A stretch of 64,000 bases of DNA from Brevundimonas sp. LM2 (GCF_002002865.1 NZ_CP019508.1:3390501-3454500); one strand, 5' to 3'. Counted from the first letter of the stretch, positions 50,563-60,469 are shown. Notes: generated by a model not told the origin, from the sequence alone. A program made the numbers and translations.

Positions 50563-52984
50563 GCTTCAACCACGCTTCGAGGCGGTGCCAGAGATCCCGC
50601 ACCGTTCCGGGGCTGTAGAACAGGTGCTGCTCACCCCAGTAGGTGACGAGCTGCACGTCCTTGTTCTGTCGCCACAGGGCCGTGAACAGGCTCTCCGCCT
50701 CACCGACGCCGACGAAGTCGAGATCGCCGTGGATCAGAAGAACCGGCGCGTCGATCCGATCCGCATCGAAGAGCGGCGTGTTGGCGACATAGGCCTCCGG
50801 GGCTTGCCAGGGCGGCCCGCCGATGGCGCCCTGGCCGGCCTCGCTCCAGCCGGCGAGGCGCCGCATCATCGCGTGCCCGAACTCCGGGTTCTGCCGCAGG
50901 AGTCCACCAAAGCCGCCCCAGCCCGAGGCGAGGTTGGATGGCGCCGACATGATGACGAAGCTGCGGATCCTGCTTGTCTGCGTCGCCAGTACCAGACCGG
51001 TGTAGCCGCCGAAGCTGTGCCCCACATAGCCGACGCGGTCCCCGTCGAGATCCGGGTATTGCGCCAGAGCCGCGTCCAGCGCCGAGACGATCCGGTCCGT
51101 CAGATGCGCCGCCGGGCCGTCGGCGCTCGTGCCCGGCAGTGCCGGAGTGAGGACGGCATAGCCCAGTCCGGCAAGAAGCTGGACATTGGCCATGGTCGAG
51201 AACTCCGCAGGGTTGGCCGACGGTCGCACGCTGGCTCCAGGGTAGGCGACGATGATCAGCGGTGTGCCGGGGACAAGCCCGCCCGGCGGGGCGTAGAGCC
51301 AGCTCTGTCCCACACCATCGCCGGCCCCAGGTGTGGTGACGGGCAGTGCTTCGGCGAACGCGATCCGTCCATAGGCCTGGTTCACGGCGACGAGCGGCGT
51401 CGGCGTCTGATCGGGGCCCAGCAGCCGCAGGGTTTCGACGCCGTTCTCGAGCGACACGTCGATCGCAAGACCCCGGCCGGTCGCCCGCAGATCCGGCGAG
51501 GCCTGGGCGGAAATCCTGTGCGAAGACCCGTCAGCGCCCAGCCGCCACAGGGAGCCGTCGGACGCTCGGCCGAGGGTCCAGTCGCGCAGGAGCGGAGAGT
51601 TGAGCCGTCGACGCGGAGAGGCCCAATGCGTCAGGGTGGTTACAGCGGTCACAGTCCCGGGTGCGGGCAGTCGAACGCTTCTGCCGTTCCGGTCAACGGA
51701 CCAGAGCGACCCATCGGCGAAGGTGAGAAAGGCATCCGTGGAGATGGCCTCAAGGCCGCCCGGTGGCGCTGGAAGACCGCGGGTGAGATTGAGCGGCCTC
51801 GCCCCGGCCAGATGCCAGTCCAGCCGGGTGTTTCCGGCGCTTCGGCCCAGGAGGATCACCTGCGCGCCCAGCCAGGCTGCGCGCACGGTCTGGAACCGCG
51901 TGTCCCGGGTCTGGCCGACATCGGGCTCGACACGCTCAAGGCTGATCGGCGCGACGGATCGTGACCCCGGCGCGATCGCCAGAAGGCGGCCCTGCGTGGG
52001 CTGGCCCGAGCCCCCCCGCTCCCACACGAGCAGTCGGTCGTCCGCAGACCATCCGAGCAGTCCGCTCGCGACATCGCAGGTCCCGCAGGGGAGCCAGGTC
52101 TGATCCGTTGTCAGGTCCAGCACCTTCAGCCGACGCGCTTCCGCCTGGTCGGCGGGCCGCAAGGGCTCCTCGGGAGCGACAGGCTCGGGCGCGCCGCGGT
52201 CCACGATCGCCAGCCAGCGGCCGGTGACCGACAGGGCGAGGTCGAGGGTTTGCCCTGCCGCCAGGCGCGTCCGGGCTCCAGACGCCAGGTCGATCCGCCA
52301 GGTCGTGAGCTGCGCCCCGGATCCTGTCGCCTGCGCGTGCGCCCCGGCGCCCCAGACGGTTGTCGCGACACCGCCGAGGGCGGCCGCGTCACGCCAGTCT
52401 CGACTATGCCGGGCGGCGGCGGATAGCGCGCCGATCTCATAGGGCAGATCACCGTCCGACCGTGCCACCAGGATGAGCTCGTCGTCCGTCCGCCAGAGCG
52501 TCGTCTCCCCCTTGAAAGGCGGCTCGGCGCCGAGACCGAGCCAATCGACGGTGCCGGACACAAGCTCCACGACCCCTGTCTCCCATCGATCGTGCTGGAG
52601 GCGATGGACGACAAGACGCCGTCCATTGGGAGAAAACTCCCCCATGACGACGCCTCGCCGATCCGCTTGGCCGAGGAGAGGCCTGACGCGGCGGGGTTGC
52701 GTCAGGTCGGCGACCCAGAGTTCGCTGGTCGTCCAGCGCGCGAAGTAAGCCAGATCGAACCGCTCGGCGGTGTCGTAGGGCCCCTGCCGTTCGAACAGGA
52801 CGTATCGCTCATCGGGCGAGACGCGGATCGCGCCGAAATTCTCGTTCCGCAGGAGGTCGTCGACCGTGAACGGGTCGGCTGGGGAATGGGCGGCGGCGTG
52901 GGACGCCGGGGCCATCAGGGACGCCAGCGCGACCGCGAGCGCGGCCGCCAGCGTCCGCGGCGCGCGCCGCAGGATCGAAGCCAT
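50417..52984 (-). CDS. Lasso peptide isopeptidase (prolyl-oligopeptidase family, AtxE2-like)
   Basis: The 855-residue protein has a signal peptide (MASILRRAPRTLAAALAVAL), a beta-propeller region and a C-terminal alpha/beta-hydrolase domain. The triad is Ser657 (VGHSFGGYTG), Asp756 (HGDLDFVG) and His787 (GEQHLFY). AtxE-type enzymes open the isopeptide bond of the lasso made by the same locus. A proline-rich tail of about 40 residues after the hydrolase fold overlaps the cyclase gene. It is followed upstream by the TBDR gene with a nine-base gap. Confidence 0.9.
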   Translation of the reverse strand: MASILRRAPRTLAAALAVALASLMAPASHAAAHSPADPFTVDDLLRNENFGAIRVSPDERYVLFERQGPYDTAERFDLAYFARWTTSELWVADLTQPRRVRPLLGQADRRGVVMGEFSPNGRRLVVHRLQHDRWETGVVELVSGTVDWLGLGAEPPFKGETTLWRTDDELILVARSDGDLPYEIGALSAAARHSRDWRDAAALGGVATTVWGAGAHAQATGSGAQLTTWRIDLASGARTRLAAGQTLDLALSVTGRWLAIVDRGAPEPVAPEEPLRPADQAEARRLKVLDLTTDQTWLPCGTCDVASGLLGWSADDRLLVWERGGSGQPTQGRLLAIAPGSRSVAPISLERVEPDVGQTRDTRFQTVRAAWLGAQVILLGRSAGNTRLDWHLAGARPLNLTRGLPAPPGGLEAISTDAFLTFADGSLWSVDRNGRSVRLPAPGTVTAVTTLTHWASPRRRLNSPLLRDWTLGRASDGSLWRLGADGSSHRISAQASPDLRATGRGLAIDVSLENGVETLRLLGPDQTPTPLVAVNQAYGRIAFAEALPVTTPGAGDGVGQSWLYAPPGGLVPGTPLIIVAYPGASVRPSANPAEFSTMANVQLLAGLGYAVLTPALPGTSADGPAAHLTDRIVSALDAALAQYPDLDGDRVGYVGHSFGGYTGLVLATQTSRIRSFVIMSAPSNLASGWGGFGGLLRQNPEFGHAMMRRLAGWSEAGQGAIGGPPWQAPEAYVANTPLFDADRIDAPVLLIHGDLDFVGVGEAESLFTALWRQNKDVQLVTYWGEQHLFYSPGTVRDLWHRLEAWLKLTLGPPARASLPTAALPSDESRPPPTRPPGFPVHPPASGDGLHPGALP

Positions 52985-52993
52985 GCGCGTCGC

Positions 52994-55948
52994 TCACCAG
53001 CGCTTCGTGAACTGAAGCGAGACGACACGCCCGAGCACCGTGGCGTTGGCCGGGTCGAAGCCGATCCCCTGGGGATTGTTGTAGAAGGGTGGATCCTCGT
53101 CGAAGACGTTCTGGGCGCTCAGGGCGACGTCCACGCCGTCGAGGCCGAACCGCCCCGAAGGCGACCACCGCAGCTGGGCGTCGACCGTCGTCCAGGACGC
53201 CACCTCAGCGCTGGTCAGGGTGCGGTAGTCGTCGACATAGTTCAGGCCGAGCCGCCCGGACCAGTCCGCGAACGACCATCGTGCGGCGGCCTGAAGACGC
53301 AGGTCGGACGGGAAGCCCACGAGGTCGACGAGCTGTTCGCGCGGCGCGACGGGCGTCAGGCGGCGGCTGTATTCGAGAACATAGCTGCCGCCGGCGTCGA
53401 AATCGACGCGGTGGGATCCAAGGTCGATCCCGTAGCTGGCGGTGAAGTCGACGCCCCGGGTCCGCAGTTCGCCGGTATTGGCCCAGCGCCCGTCCAGGAT
53501 GACCCTGAAGGACGTCGCCGGAAACTGACCGGGTTGGAGGTAGGCCGGGCTCGAGAGGTAGCTCTGCACGAGGGCGAGATCGGCGGCGCTGGTCGACGGG
53601 TTCACGAAGGTGAGGAAGGGCGTGAGCGAAGGATTGCTCAGCACCGTCGTGAGATTGGTCGAGGCGGGTCGGCCGATGCGGTCGTCGAACAGGATGTCGA
53701 AATAGTTGGCGGCGAAGGTCAGACCATTCGGCCGCCGGATCTCGAAGCCCGCGGTCAGACTCTCGGCCTTCTCGGGCTGAAGGTCGGTGTTGCCGCCGAG
53801 ATTGATCAGGGTCAGCTGGCTGCCGCCGGGCGACGCCAGGTTGGCGGCCCCGATCAGAACCCGCTCGTACAGCTCCGTCAGCGCCGGAGCCCGGAAGGAG
53901 GTTCCCCAGCTCGCCCGGGTCGTGAGCCCGTCCACCGGCTCCCAGATCACCCCGACCTTGGGATTGGTCGTCGTGCCGAAGTCGCTGTAGTCCTCCGTCC
54001 GCGCCGCGAGGCTCAGTTCGAGGCGCCGGACACCGGGGAAGGTCACGTCGCCGCCGACCAGAGGGGCCCGGATCTCCAGAAAGGCCGCCTTGATTTCGCG
54101 GCTCCGAAAGGCAAGCGCGCCTTCCGTCGGCGTCACCCCGGAGCGAAACGACGCGCTTCGGGTTCTCAGCGTCTCGCGGCGATAGTTGACGCCCGCCGCG
54201 AGCTTCAATGGGCCCGCCGGAAGGGTCATCACCGTGCCGTCCACCAGGCCGTTGACCGTTTCGACCCGGCTGCGCGCCCAGTCCCGGTCATAGCCCTGGC
54301 TGATGAAGGCGAGCACCGCGGGCGTGTTGGCCGAGCCGGACCCGAACAGGTTCAGAAAGCCGTCGCGGCCCGCACCGAACGACGTCGCGGGATTGTCCGC
54401 GATCGACCCCAGAGCCTCGTTCAGGAAGGTCGTGTTGATCTGGTTTTCCTGGGCGCCCCGGTTCTTCTCCTCCGCCCATGATCCGTAGAGGTCGAGCTTC
54501 CAGTCGCCGACGATGTCGACGTCGGCGCCGAGGGTCGCAGCGAGGCTTCGCGACTGGCCCAGCCGCGCCGTCGGGCCGAGCTCGCGACCAAAATCGTAGG
54601 CGATCAGATGGGACGTCGAGCCGTTGGGCGACACGAATGAGGGATTGGCGGCCGTCACCGTGTAGAGACCGCCGCCCGAGATGCTGGCGTACTCATAGGC
54701 GCGCCGGCTGAACCGCAGATCCCCGGACACCTCGACGCGGGACCCGACGTCCTGGCGGAACCGGGCATAGGCGGTGTGGCGCTCCTGGTTGGGCAGGAGG
54801 TCGACGCCGGCCCGCCGATTGGAGAGGTTGGCCTGTCCCGGCGCGAAATCGGACGGGCTGCGCGCGACGCCGTCGGCGCCCGGCCGGATGGCGAAGGCGG
54901 AGACATAGGCGCCGAGGCCAGCGTCGAAGCGCACGATATTGGCCGGGGCCCCGTAGATGTTGCGGTAGTCCGATCCGCCCCAGGGCCTTAGATCGCTCGT
55001 CGCCGTATAGGCGCGGTCGGCGGCGTTCAGGGCGCTGGAGTCCTGGTATTCGTAGCTCACCAGGGCAGAGCCCGACGACCATGTCGTTCCCGCAAGATGC
55101 GAGACCAGAAGATCCTCGGCCCCGCCGCGCGCAGCGCCGACCCGCAGCCGGCTCTCCTGGCCCTCGTACGCGCGCCTGAGGATGACGTTCACAACCCCGC
55201 CGACCGCGTCGGATCCATAAAGAGCCGAAGCGCCGTCGAGCAGGACATCGACCCGCTCCAAAGCCGCGCCGGGAATGGCGGAGAGATCGGCGAACTCGCC
55301 GCGTGAGCCGGTGCCGGCGATACGTCGCCCGTTGACGAGCACGAGGGTGGAATCCTCCCCGAGGCCCCGAAGGTTGACCCCCGTGGACAGCGAACTGTTG
55401 CTGCCCTGGGTGTCGTTCAGGGTCAGCAGGGTCCCCGGGGTCGCGGAACCGGCGTAGCTCTGGGGCAGGGCGGTCAGAACCTCTGCGACGCTGGCGGCGC
55501 CCCGTGCATCGATGTCGGCTCGGGAGATGACGGTCACCGGAGACGGGGATACGCCCGGGCCTCGCAGGAGCGTGCCGGTGACCAGGATTTCATCGACCAC
55601 GGTGGCCTCGTCCAGGGCGGCCTGCCGGGCCGCGCCCCGGCGGAGCACGAGCACGCCGGGGCGGCTCTGCGACCAGGTGATCCCGCTGCCGGCCAGCAGC
55701 CGATCGAGCGCCATCCGGGGGGGATGTCGGCCCGCCACGCCCTCGGTCCGGACCCCGGCCACCAGGTCGGCCGTGTAGAGCAGCTGAACATTCGCCTGTT
55801 CGGCATAGGCGACGAGCGCGCCGCCCAGGGGACCGCCAGGGATGTTGAACTCCCGCTGGGTCTGGGCATGTGCGGCCGTGGCGAGAGCGACGACGGCGAC
55901 GGGCGCGAGCGCGACGCCGCCCCAGAGGCTGCAGGTGCGTTGGATCAT
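52994..55948 (-). CDS. Signal-transducing TonB-dependent receptor of lasso locus
   Basis: The 984-residue protein has a signal peptide, an STN domain (about 30-105: FNIPGGPLGGALVAYAEQAN, LDRLLAGSGITWSQ), a TonB-box/plug region (DEILVTGTLLRGPG, LRGLGEDSTLVLVNGRRIAG) and a barrel ending in LQFTKRW. STN-bearing receptors signal to FecR and an ECF sigma factor, both encoded next upstream. It probably takes up the lasso peptide or a peptide-bound cargo for the isopeptidase (inference from order). Confidence 0.92.
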   Translation of the reverse strand: MIQRTCSLWGGVALAPVAVVALATAAHAQTQREFNIPGGPLGGALVAYAEQANVQLLYTADLVAGVRTEGVAGRHPPRMALDRLLAGSGITWSQSRPGVLVLRRGAARQAALDEATVVDEILVTGTLLRGPGVSPSPVTVISRADIDARGAASVAEVLTALPQSYAGSATPGTLLTLNDTQGSNSSLSTGVNLRGLGEDSTLVLVNGRRIAGTGSRGEFADLSAIPGAALERVDVLLDGASALYGSDAVGGVVNVILRRAYEGQESRLRVGAARGGAEDLLVSHLAGTTWSSGSALVSYEYQDSSALNAADRAYTATSDLRPWGGSDYRNIYGAPANIVRFDAGLGAYVSAFAIRPGADGVARSPSDFAPGQANLSNRRAGVDLLPNQERHTAYARFRQDVGSRVEVSGDLRFSRRAYEYASISGGGLYTVTAANPSFVSPNGSTSHLIAYDFGRELGPTARLGQSRSLAATLGADVDIVGDWKLDLYGSWAEEKNRGAQENQINTTFLNEALGSIADNPATSFGAGRDGFLNLFGSGSANTPAVLAFISQGYDRDWARSRVETVNGLVDGTVMTLPAGPLKLAAGVNYRRETLRTRSASFRSGVTPTEGALAFRSREIKAAFLEIRAPLVGGDVTFPGVRRLELSLAARTEDYSDFGTTTNPKVGVIWEPVDGLTTRASWGTSFRAPALTELYERVLIGAANLASPGGSQLTLINLGGNTDLQPEKAESLTAGFEIRRPNGLTFAANYFDILFDDRIGRPASTNLTTVLSNPSLTPFLTFVNPSTSAADLALVQSYLSSPAYLQPGQFPATSFRVILDGRWANTGELRTRGVDFTASYGIDLGSHRVDFDAGGSYVLEYSRRLTPVAPREQLVDLVGFPSDLRLQAAARWSFADWSGRLGLNYVDDYRTLTSAEVASWTTVDAQLRWSPSGRFGLDGVDVALSAQNVFDEDPPFYNNPQGIGFDPANATVLGRVVSLQFTKRW

Positions 55949-56030
55949 GGACGTTTCCCCCTCCGACGCGGGATCGCGTCGAACAGGAGACGCAGCGCGA
56001 CCCCGTCATCTGAGTAATGAGAAGAAATTT

Positions 56031-57011
56031 TTATCCGCCGGCGGACGACGCGCCCAGACGAACGCGGCCGTCGGCCTGTCGCTCCACGGACAGACCGAAG
56101 AGGTCGGAGACGGCGGCGACAAAGGCGTCGCGGTCTCCGGTGGCGAAGACCCCGTTGACCTGGACGTCCGCGACCGGACCTGGCGCGAGCACGATCTCTT
56201 CGGGAAGGTAACGATTGACCTCGGCGACGGCGTCGCGAAGCGGTGCGTTCCGGAACACGAGACGGCCTTGCGCCCAGCTCGTCTCCACGGCCGGATCGAT
56301 CGCCACGGGCTTTGGATCGACGGCGGCGGTCCTGAGCTGCTGGCCGGGGGCCAGCCGCCATCGCCGGGGTTCGCGGGGTCCGGCGTCGCTCACCGCGACA
56401 GAGCCCTGCACCAGGGTCACCCGGGCCCCGGCGCGCTCCCGGCGAACGTCGAACACCGTGCCGAGCGCCGTGACTTCCGTCCCTCCGGCGGCCACCGTGA
56501 ACGGACGCCCGGCGTCGTGCGCGACGGTGAACAGGGCCTGCCCCTGCTCCAGCATCACGCGGCGCTCCGTCCCGTTGAACCGGACCTTCAGCCGGGTGTC
56601 CGTGTCGAGCTGCACGCGGGTGCCGTCCTCGAGCGCCACGACGCGACGGCCGCCGATCTCCGTCTCGTAAACACCGCGTGGGGAAAGCTGCATGAAGACG
56701 AAACCGGCCGCCGCCAATACCGAGACGGCGACGAGCACCGCTGCCCGTGGCGTCCATCGGGGGTTTGACCGTCCCCGGGTCCTCTCGAGCGTGGCCTGCG
56801 TCAGCGCCTGGACCTCGGCGTCGGCCGAGAGACGGCCGCTCGTCCGCCAGACCGCCTCGACCCCGCGATAGGCCTCGGCGTTGGCGGGCGACCGCCGCCA
56901 AAGCCTGAAGGCTTCCAGCGTCGCGGCGGACACGGGTCGCACGCCGAGGCGCGCGTGCCACTCCGCCGCTTCCCGGGCCGCAGCCTCGCCCGTCGTGTCC
57001 GGGTCGCTCAT
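56031..57011 (-). CDS. FecR-type anti-sigma / sigma regulator
   Basis: From the ATG at 57011, preceded by TGGGGAA (an ATG at 57023 is also open), the protein has 326 residues. An N-terminal cytosolic region contains EAAEWHARLGVRPV. One membrane helix follows (AAVLVAVSVLAAAGFVFMQL). The periplasmic FecR domain has GRRVVALEDGTRVQLDTDTR and TEVTALGTVFDVR. It passes the receptor's signal to the ECF factor encoded just upstream. The TBDR gene starts 82 bases downstream. Confidence 0.9.
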   Translation of the reverse strand: MSDPDTTGEAAAREAAEWHARLGVRPVSAATLEAFRLWRRSPANAEAYRGVEAVWRTSGRLSADAEVQALTQATLERTRGRSNPRWTPRAAVLVAVSVLAAAGFVFMQLSPRGVYETEIGGRRVVALEDGTRVQLDTDTRLKVRFNGTERRVMLEQGQALFTVAHDAGRPFTVAAGGTEVTALGTVFDVRRERAGARVTLVQGSVAVSDAGPREPRRWRLAPGQQLRTAAVDPKPVAIDPAVETSWAQGRLVFRNAPLRDAVAEVNRYLPEEIVLAPGPVADVQVNGVFATGDRDAFVAAVSDLFGLSVERQADGRVRLGASSAGG

Positions 57012-57026
57012 CGCGTTCCCCATTGG

Positions 57027-57584
57027 CTACAGCCGCAACTGGGCTGCGCAGTATTCCATCGCCTTCTGCATCCGCCATTGAACGGTAGAGACCGGGATGT
57101 TCAGGCGTTCGCCTATCTCCTGATACTCCAGATGCGCGAAGCGGCTCAAGACGAAGACGTCGCGCAGGCGCGGCGGCATCGACACGATGAGTTGCTTGAG
57201 CAGGACCACGTCGATCTGCGACGCCGGATCGACGGCGGACTGCGGGTCGACGGTGTCGGTGATCGCCAGGGAGCGGGGAGCGCGTCTTCGCGCATGATCG
57301 ATGACAAGGTTGTCGACGATCCGTAGAAGCAGAGCCTTGGGATGGGCGATGACGCCGCGCCGGCTGTAGGGCACCGCGCGGATCCAGGCTTCCTGCGCAA
57401 GATCTTCGGTCTGGTCGCCGAAACGACGTCGCAATCGGGCGGTCAGCCAGCCGGAGTAGGTGCGATATAGATCGTGAAGGCCAAGATCGGCCTCCTTGTC
57501 CCTCACGCCTCCAGATCGATCCGACACGGGCTCGCCTCCAGGTGGCGAGGCGAGCCCGGCCGAAGCACCGGGTGTTGAGACCAT
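57027..57584 (-). CDS. ECF sigma factor, FecI type
   Basis: The 185-residue protein has region 2 (RFGDQTEDLAQEAWIRAV, about 55-75) and region 4 (PPRLRDVFVLSRFAHLEYQE, then LNIPVSTVQWRMQKAM). It should direct transcription of the TBDR operon when released by FecR. The order sigma, FecR, TBDR, isopeptidase is a single minus-strand unit. The 35-residue N-terminus before the sigma domain is variable, and a later start is possible. Confidence 0.9.
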   Translation of the reverse strand: MVSTPGASAGLASPPGGEPVSDRSGGVRDKEADLGLHDLYRTYSGWLTARLRRRFGDQTEDLAQEAWIRAVPYSRRGVIAHPKALLLRIVDNLVIDHARRRAPRSLAITDTVDPQSAVDPASQIDVVLLKQLIVSMPPRLRDVFVLSRFAHLEYQEIGERLNIPVSTVQWRMQKAMEYCAAQLRL

Positions 57585-57943
57585 GCTTGAGGCATGCGCC
57601 GACGCCTTTAGTCCCGAAGGACCTGGACATACGCGCCGACCACGCCGCTGCCGCGGAGCGATGAAGATGGGATCGTCTCAAGCGAGGTTCTCACGCCTCG
57701 ACGCCGCCCGGGGGCGACGCATCCCAAGCTTGAATCATGCCCGCCCGGTTTGCAAGCGGGCGGGCGCGTCGACCTGTGAATGCGATCGAGACGGTCCCGA
57801 CCTTCGAGCGCCCAGCCTTTGAGCCCGGCCTTTCCAGCTGACGTTCACCGGGCGGCTGCAGTCTCCATGAAGCGAGAATTAGACCGGGGGTCGACCGCCG
57901 TGATAGGCCTCTTTCGCCTCCATATCTTTCGCCGAGACTTCCG
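57585..57943. other. Intergenic region with a strong GC hairpin
   Basis: No gene is seen in 359 bases. At 57739-57765, GCCCGCCCG and CGGGCGGGC form a perfect 9-bp stem with a nine-base loop and no T-run on either side. It is about 155 bases upstream of the sigma factor gene. Confidence 0.5.
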
Positions 57944-58138
57944 ATGATGACCGACGCCGAACGCATCGATGCTCTGCTCGACATGGTTGATCCCGAGCGA
58001 ATGCCGAACGTCAGCCGAGGCGCGGAGCTCGCCGTCCTCGGTCTGGCTTTGGCCAAAGCCAAGGGTGGCTATCAGCCGACGAACGCAGGCTGGGTCCTGA
58101 TCGGCAATCGCGGCCGTGCGTTCCAGCCCAAGGCCTAG
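57944..58138 (+). CDS. Hypothetical protein (64 aa)
   Basis: The frame begins MMTDAERIDALLDMVDPERM and ends GNRGRAFQPKA. It is helical and charged at the start and Gly-rich later. Upstream bases include CCGATG but no strong ribosome-binding site. No family recognised; isolated from neighbours. Confidence 0.45.
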   Translation: MMTDAERIDALLDMVDPERMPNVSRGAELAVLGLALAKAKGGYQPTNAGWVLIGNRGRAFQPKA

Positions 58139-58228
58139 TTACCGCCTCGCTCCCTGAGCGGGTGGTTCTGAGGTCCAACTAGACTCCCGCTACGCGGGCG
58201 GCCCATTCTTCGGCAGGGGAACGCTCAA

Positions 58229-58513
58229 ATGATCGCAGCCATCGTCATCGCGCTTTTCCCTGCGCCGGCACCGCACCCTGGCGGGCTGAACGCCCAGGGT
58301 TGCCACAACGACCGACGCAACGGCGGGTACCACTGCCATCGCGCTCAGGTGCCGAGAGCCCCTCAGGGGTTGTTGAACGCTGCCCCTCGGTCGGGCGGGG
58401 CTTTCGCGAACTGCTCAGCGGCGCGGGCGGCGGGCGCGGCCCCGGTCCGGCGTGGACAACCGGGCTATGGTTCCCATCTCGACCGCGACGGAGACGGCGT
58501 GGGCTGCGAATAG
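58229..58513 (+). CDS. Small secreted protein with Excalibur calcium-binding motif
   Basis: The 94-residue protein starts with a hydrophobic segment (MIAAIVIALFPAPAPHP). GCHNDRRNGGYHCHR is a YHCH-type motif often found before Excalibur domains. The C-terminus, FANCSAARAAGAAPV to LDRDGDGVGCE, is an Excalibur domain with a DxDxDG calcium loop and two cysteines. Function unknown; probably extracytoplasmic. Confidence 0.75.
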   Translation: MIAAIVIALFPAPAPHPGGLNAQGCHNDRRNGGYHCHRAQVPRAPQGLLNAAPRSGGAFANCSAARAAGAAPVRRGQPGYGSHLDRDGDGVGCE

Positions 58514-58634
58514 CCTGAAAGACGCTGACTCCCTCGCCTGTTGATCGTGGGGGCGGCGTCACTTGTCCAGCGAAGCGATATCGGCACCGGACGCCGCAAG
58601 GAGCGAGGCGCTGAGCCGTCCCGTATAGGTGTCG

Positions 58635-60467
58635 TTAGACGAACTCCTCAGCCCTCCGAGCCACGATACCTCGGACCCGGTCGAGCATGGGACCATGGGC
58701 CAGGGCGAAAGGCTCCGGGAGCGCCAGTCCGGGCAAGGCGTCCACCAGCCGGCGGGCGATGTCCCCCATCAGGATGTTCGCCCGGGCCTGAGGCAACTCG
58801 ATCGTTCGCGCCAGGGCGTGGAAGTCTGCAGGCCTGAGCCGGTCATCCTTGCCGTTGAGCTTGAGCGCCATGCCGTCGTTCCGGAGGTTTGGAAACACCT
58901 GGGTGGTGACGGTGTCGTAGACCGGTGCGAACCGCACGGATCCGAAATGATCCTCATCCGGATCGGCGACCTTGAGCAGGGCGAGGTTCTTCAGGTGCAT
59001 GTCGCCGTCGGCGATCAGCCAGGCGAACAGGGCCCGACGAAAGAGGACCTCCAGGTCGGCGACGATATCGGTCGACAGCGGGCGCATGCCGCGGGCCATC
59101 TGCTCGATGGTGCCGTAATATTTACGCTCGGCCGGAACATCCAGGACCGAACAGAAGTCCTCCATCGCGATGCGGCGTCCGTCATTGTCGGTGCGGCGGA
59201 TATCGAACCGCTCGACCAGGAGGGCCGGCGGCAGACCGTCCGGCATCTCGACGAGGGCCACCTCGGGCACCTCGAACCCCACCGCCCGCGCCAGGGACAG
59301 GCCCGTCCACTCCACGATCGGCAAGGCCTCGAACCCGGCGGTTCCGGCCGGCTTCAGGATGTGGGTGAAGGGCGTGTCCGTCGCCGAGATGAGATCGCCG
59401 TCCGGCAGGAGGGTCATCGGCGCCTTGATCTGGACTCCGGACAGGCGCGGCGTGGCGTCATTCTTGTAGAGACGCGCGAGATTTTGCTGGAAGGTGTCGT
59501 CGAAGGTGGTCTGTGAGGGGCCGAGGTATCGGCCCGTGAACCGTCCCTCGACCTGGAAGGCGGCGAGGCGACCGGCCAGGACGTCGGCCGGCACGGCGGC
59601 GAGATCGTCGGGATCCTCGGCGATGGTGATGTTGGACAGGTAGCGCCGGCCGCCGCGGAGCGCCTCGCGTTCGTCCCGGTCCCCCAGGACCTGGGCCAGC
59701 CAGCCTTCCGGCAGGAGAGATTCGATGAAGGGTGGAAGGCTTCCGGGGCGCGTCTCGCGCACCAGCGGCGGGCGGAGACCCTCGGCCGGGACCCAGCGCC
59801 ACTCGACCCCGTCGTGGGCCAGCTGACCGATCTCCTCGCCATGCCAGGCGACAGTGAAGGTGGCGGCGGCCCGGTTCGGGGCGGCCCGCAGGCCCTGAAG
59901 ATCGGTGCGGAGATAGCGCTGGGCGGCGTCGGCCTCGTGGGTCCACTTGTTCTGTTCGGCGAGGGCGAACAGGGCGTCGGCGGTGGCTCCGACGCTGCCG
60001 AACTCTCCCAGCAGTCGTTCAGCCATCCGCCGCTTCAGATCAGGTCCGATCGCGTTGGCGTGCTCGCTGCGCCGGCGAAAGGCTTCAAGGAATTGTTGGC
60101 GCGGCGACGAGGCGGTCAGCGTCAGTTCGCCGAGATCGTCGCCAACGATGACGGGGACGGTCGAGGGATGGGGGGGGGCCTGATTGCGAATGATCTCCAG
60201 GCTGCGAATACGGGTTCGGTCGTTGCGCCGGTCGCTGAGGAACAGGCGATAGTTCGCGTCCGGGCCGAGGGTGGCCGCGCTCGCGCCGGCGAGGTAGGCT
60301 CTGGGGTAGAGAAAAGCCGCGATACGCACGGCGTTGTCCAGAACGACCTGATCCACATTGTGGGAGGCGTCCACATAAACGCCCTTGTAGACACTGATTA
60401 AGTCGCCCGTCTGGGCACCCGCGTGGGCACGGTGCTTGTCGATGGTTTCTCCGACGAGATGCAGCAT
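58635..60467 (-). CDS. HipA-like kinase fused to N-terminal AbiEi-like domain
   Basis: The 610-residue protein is about 170 residues longer than a usual HipA. The extra N-terminal part contains GDLISVYKGVYVDASHNVDQ and YLAGASAATLG, the R-x-GVY-like and SaxxL patterns of AbiEi-type antitoxin domains. The HipA part has an N-terminal subdomain (WHGEEIGQLAHDG), a glycine loop (LSGVQIKAPMTL) and catalytic GDMHLKNLALL with APVYDTVTT. HipA toxins phosphorylate tRNA synthetases or other targets. No separate HipB is encoded beside it, so the AbiEi-like part may supply DNA binding and control. A palindrome at 60470-60504 abuts the start. Confidence 0.82.
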   Translation of the reverse strand: MLHLVGETIDKHRAHAGAQTGDLISVYKGVYVDASHNVDQVVLDNAVRIAAFLYPRAYLAGASAATLGPDANYRLFLSDRRNDRTRIRSLEIIRNQAPPHPSTVPVIVGDDLGELTLTASSPRQQFLEAFRRRSEHANAIGPDLKRRMAERLLGEFGSVGATADALFALAEQNKWTHEADAAQRYLRTDLQGLRAAPNRAAATFTVAWHGEEIGQLAHDGVEWRWVPAEGLRPPLVRETRPGSLPPFIESLLPEGWLAQVLGDRDEREALRGGRRYLSNITIAEDPDDLAAVPADVLAGRLAAFQVEGRFTGRYLGPSQTTFDDTFQQNLARLYKNDATPRLSGVQIKAPMTLLPDGDLISATDTPFTHILKPAGTAGFEALPIVEWTGLSLARAVGFEVPEVALVEMPDGLPPALLVERFDIRRTDNDGRRIAMEDFCSVLDVPAERKYYGTIEQMARGMRPLSTDIVADLEVLFRRALFAWLIADGDMHLKNLALLKVADPDEDHFGSVRFAPVYDTVTTQVFPNLRNDGMALKLNGKDDRLRPADFHALARTIELPQARANILMGDIARRLVDALPGLALPEPFALAHGPMLDRVRGIVARRAEEFV

Positions 60468-60469
60468 CT

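Noticed and set aside
52592..54481. A 629-codon plus-strand frame opposite the isopeptidase and TBDR
   Set aside because: Antisense of two well-defined genes and without recognisable domains.
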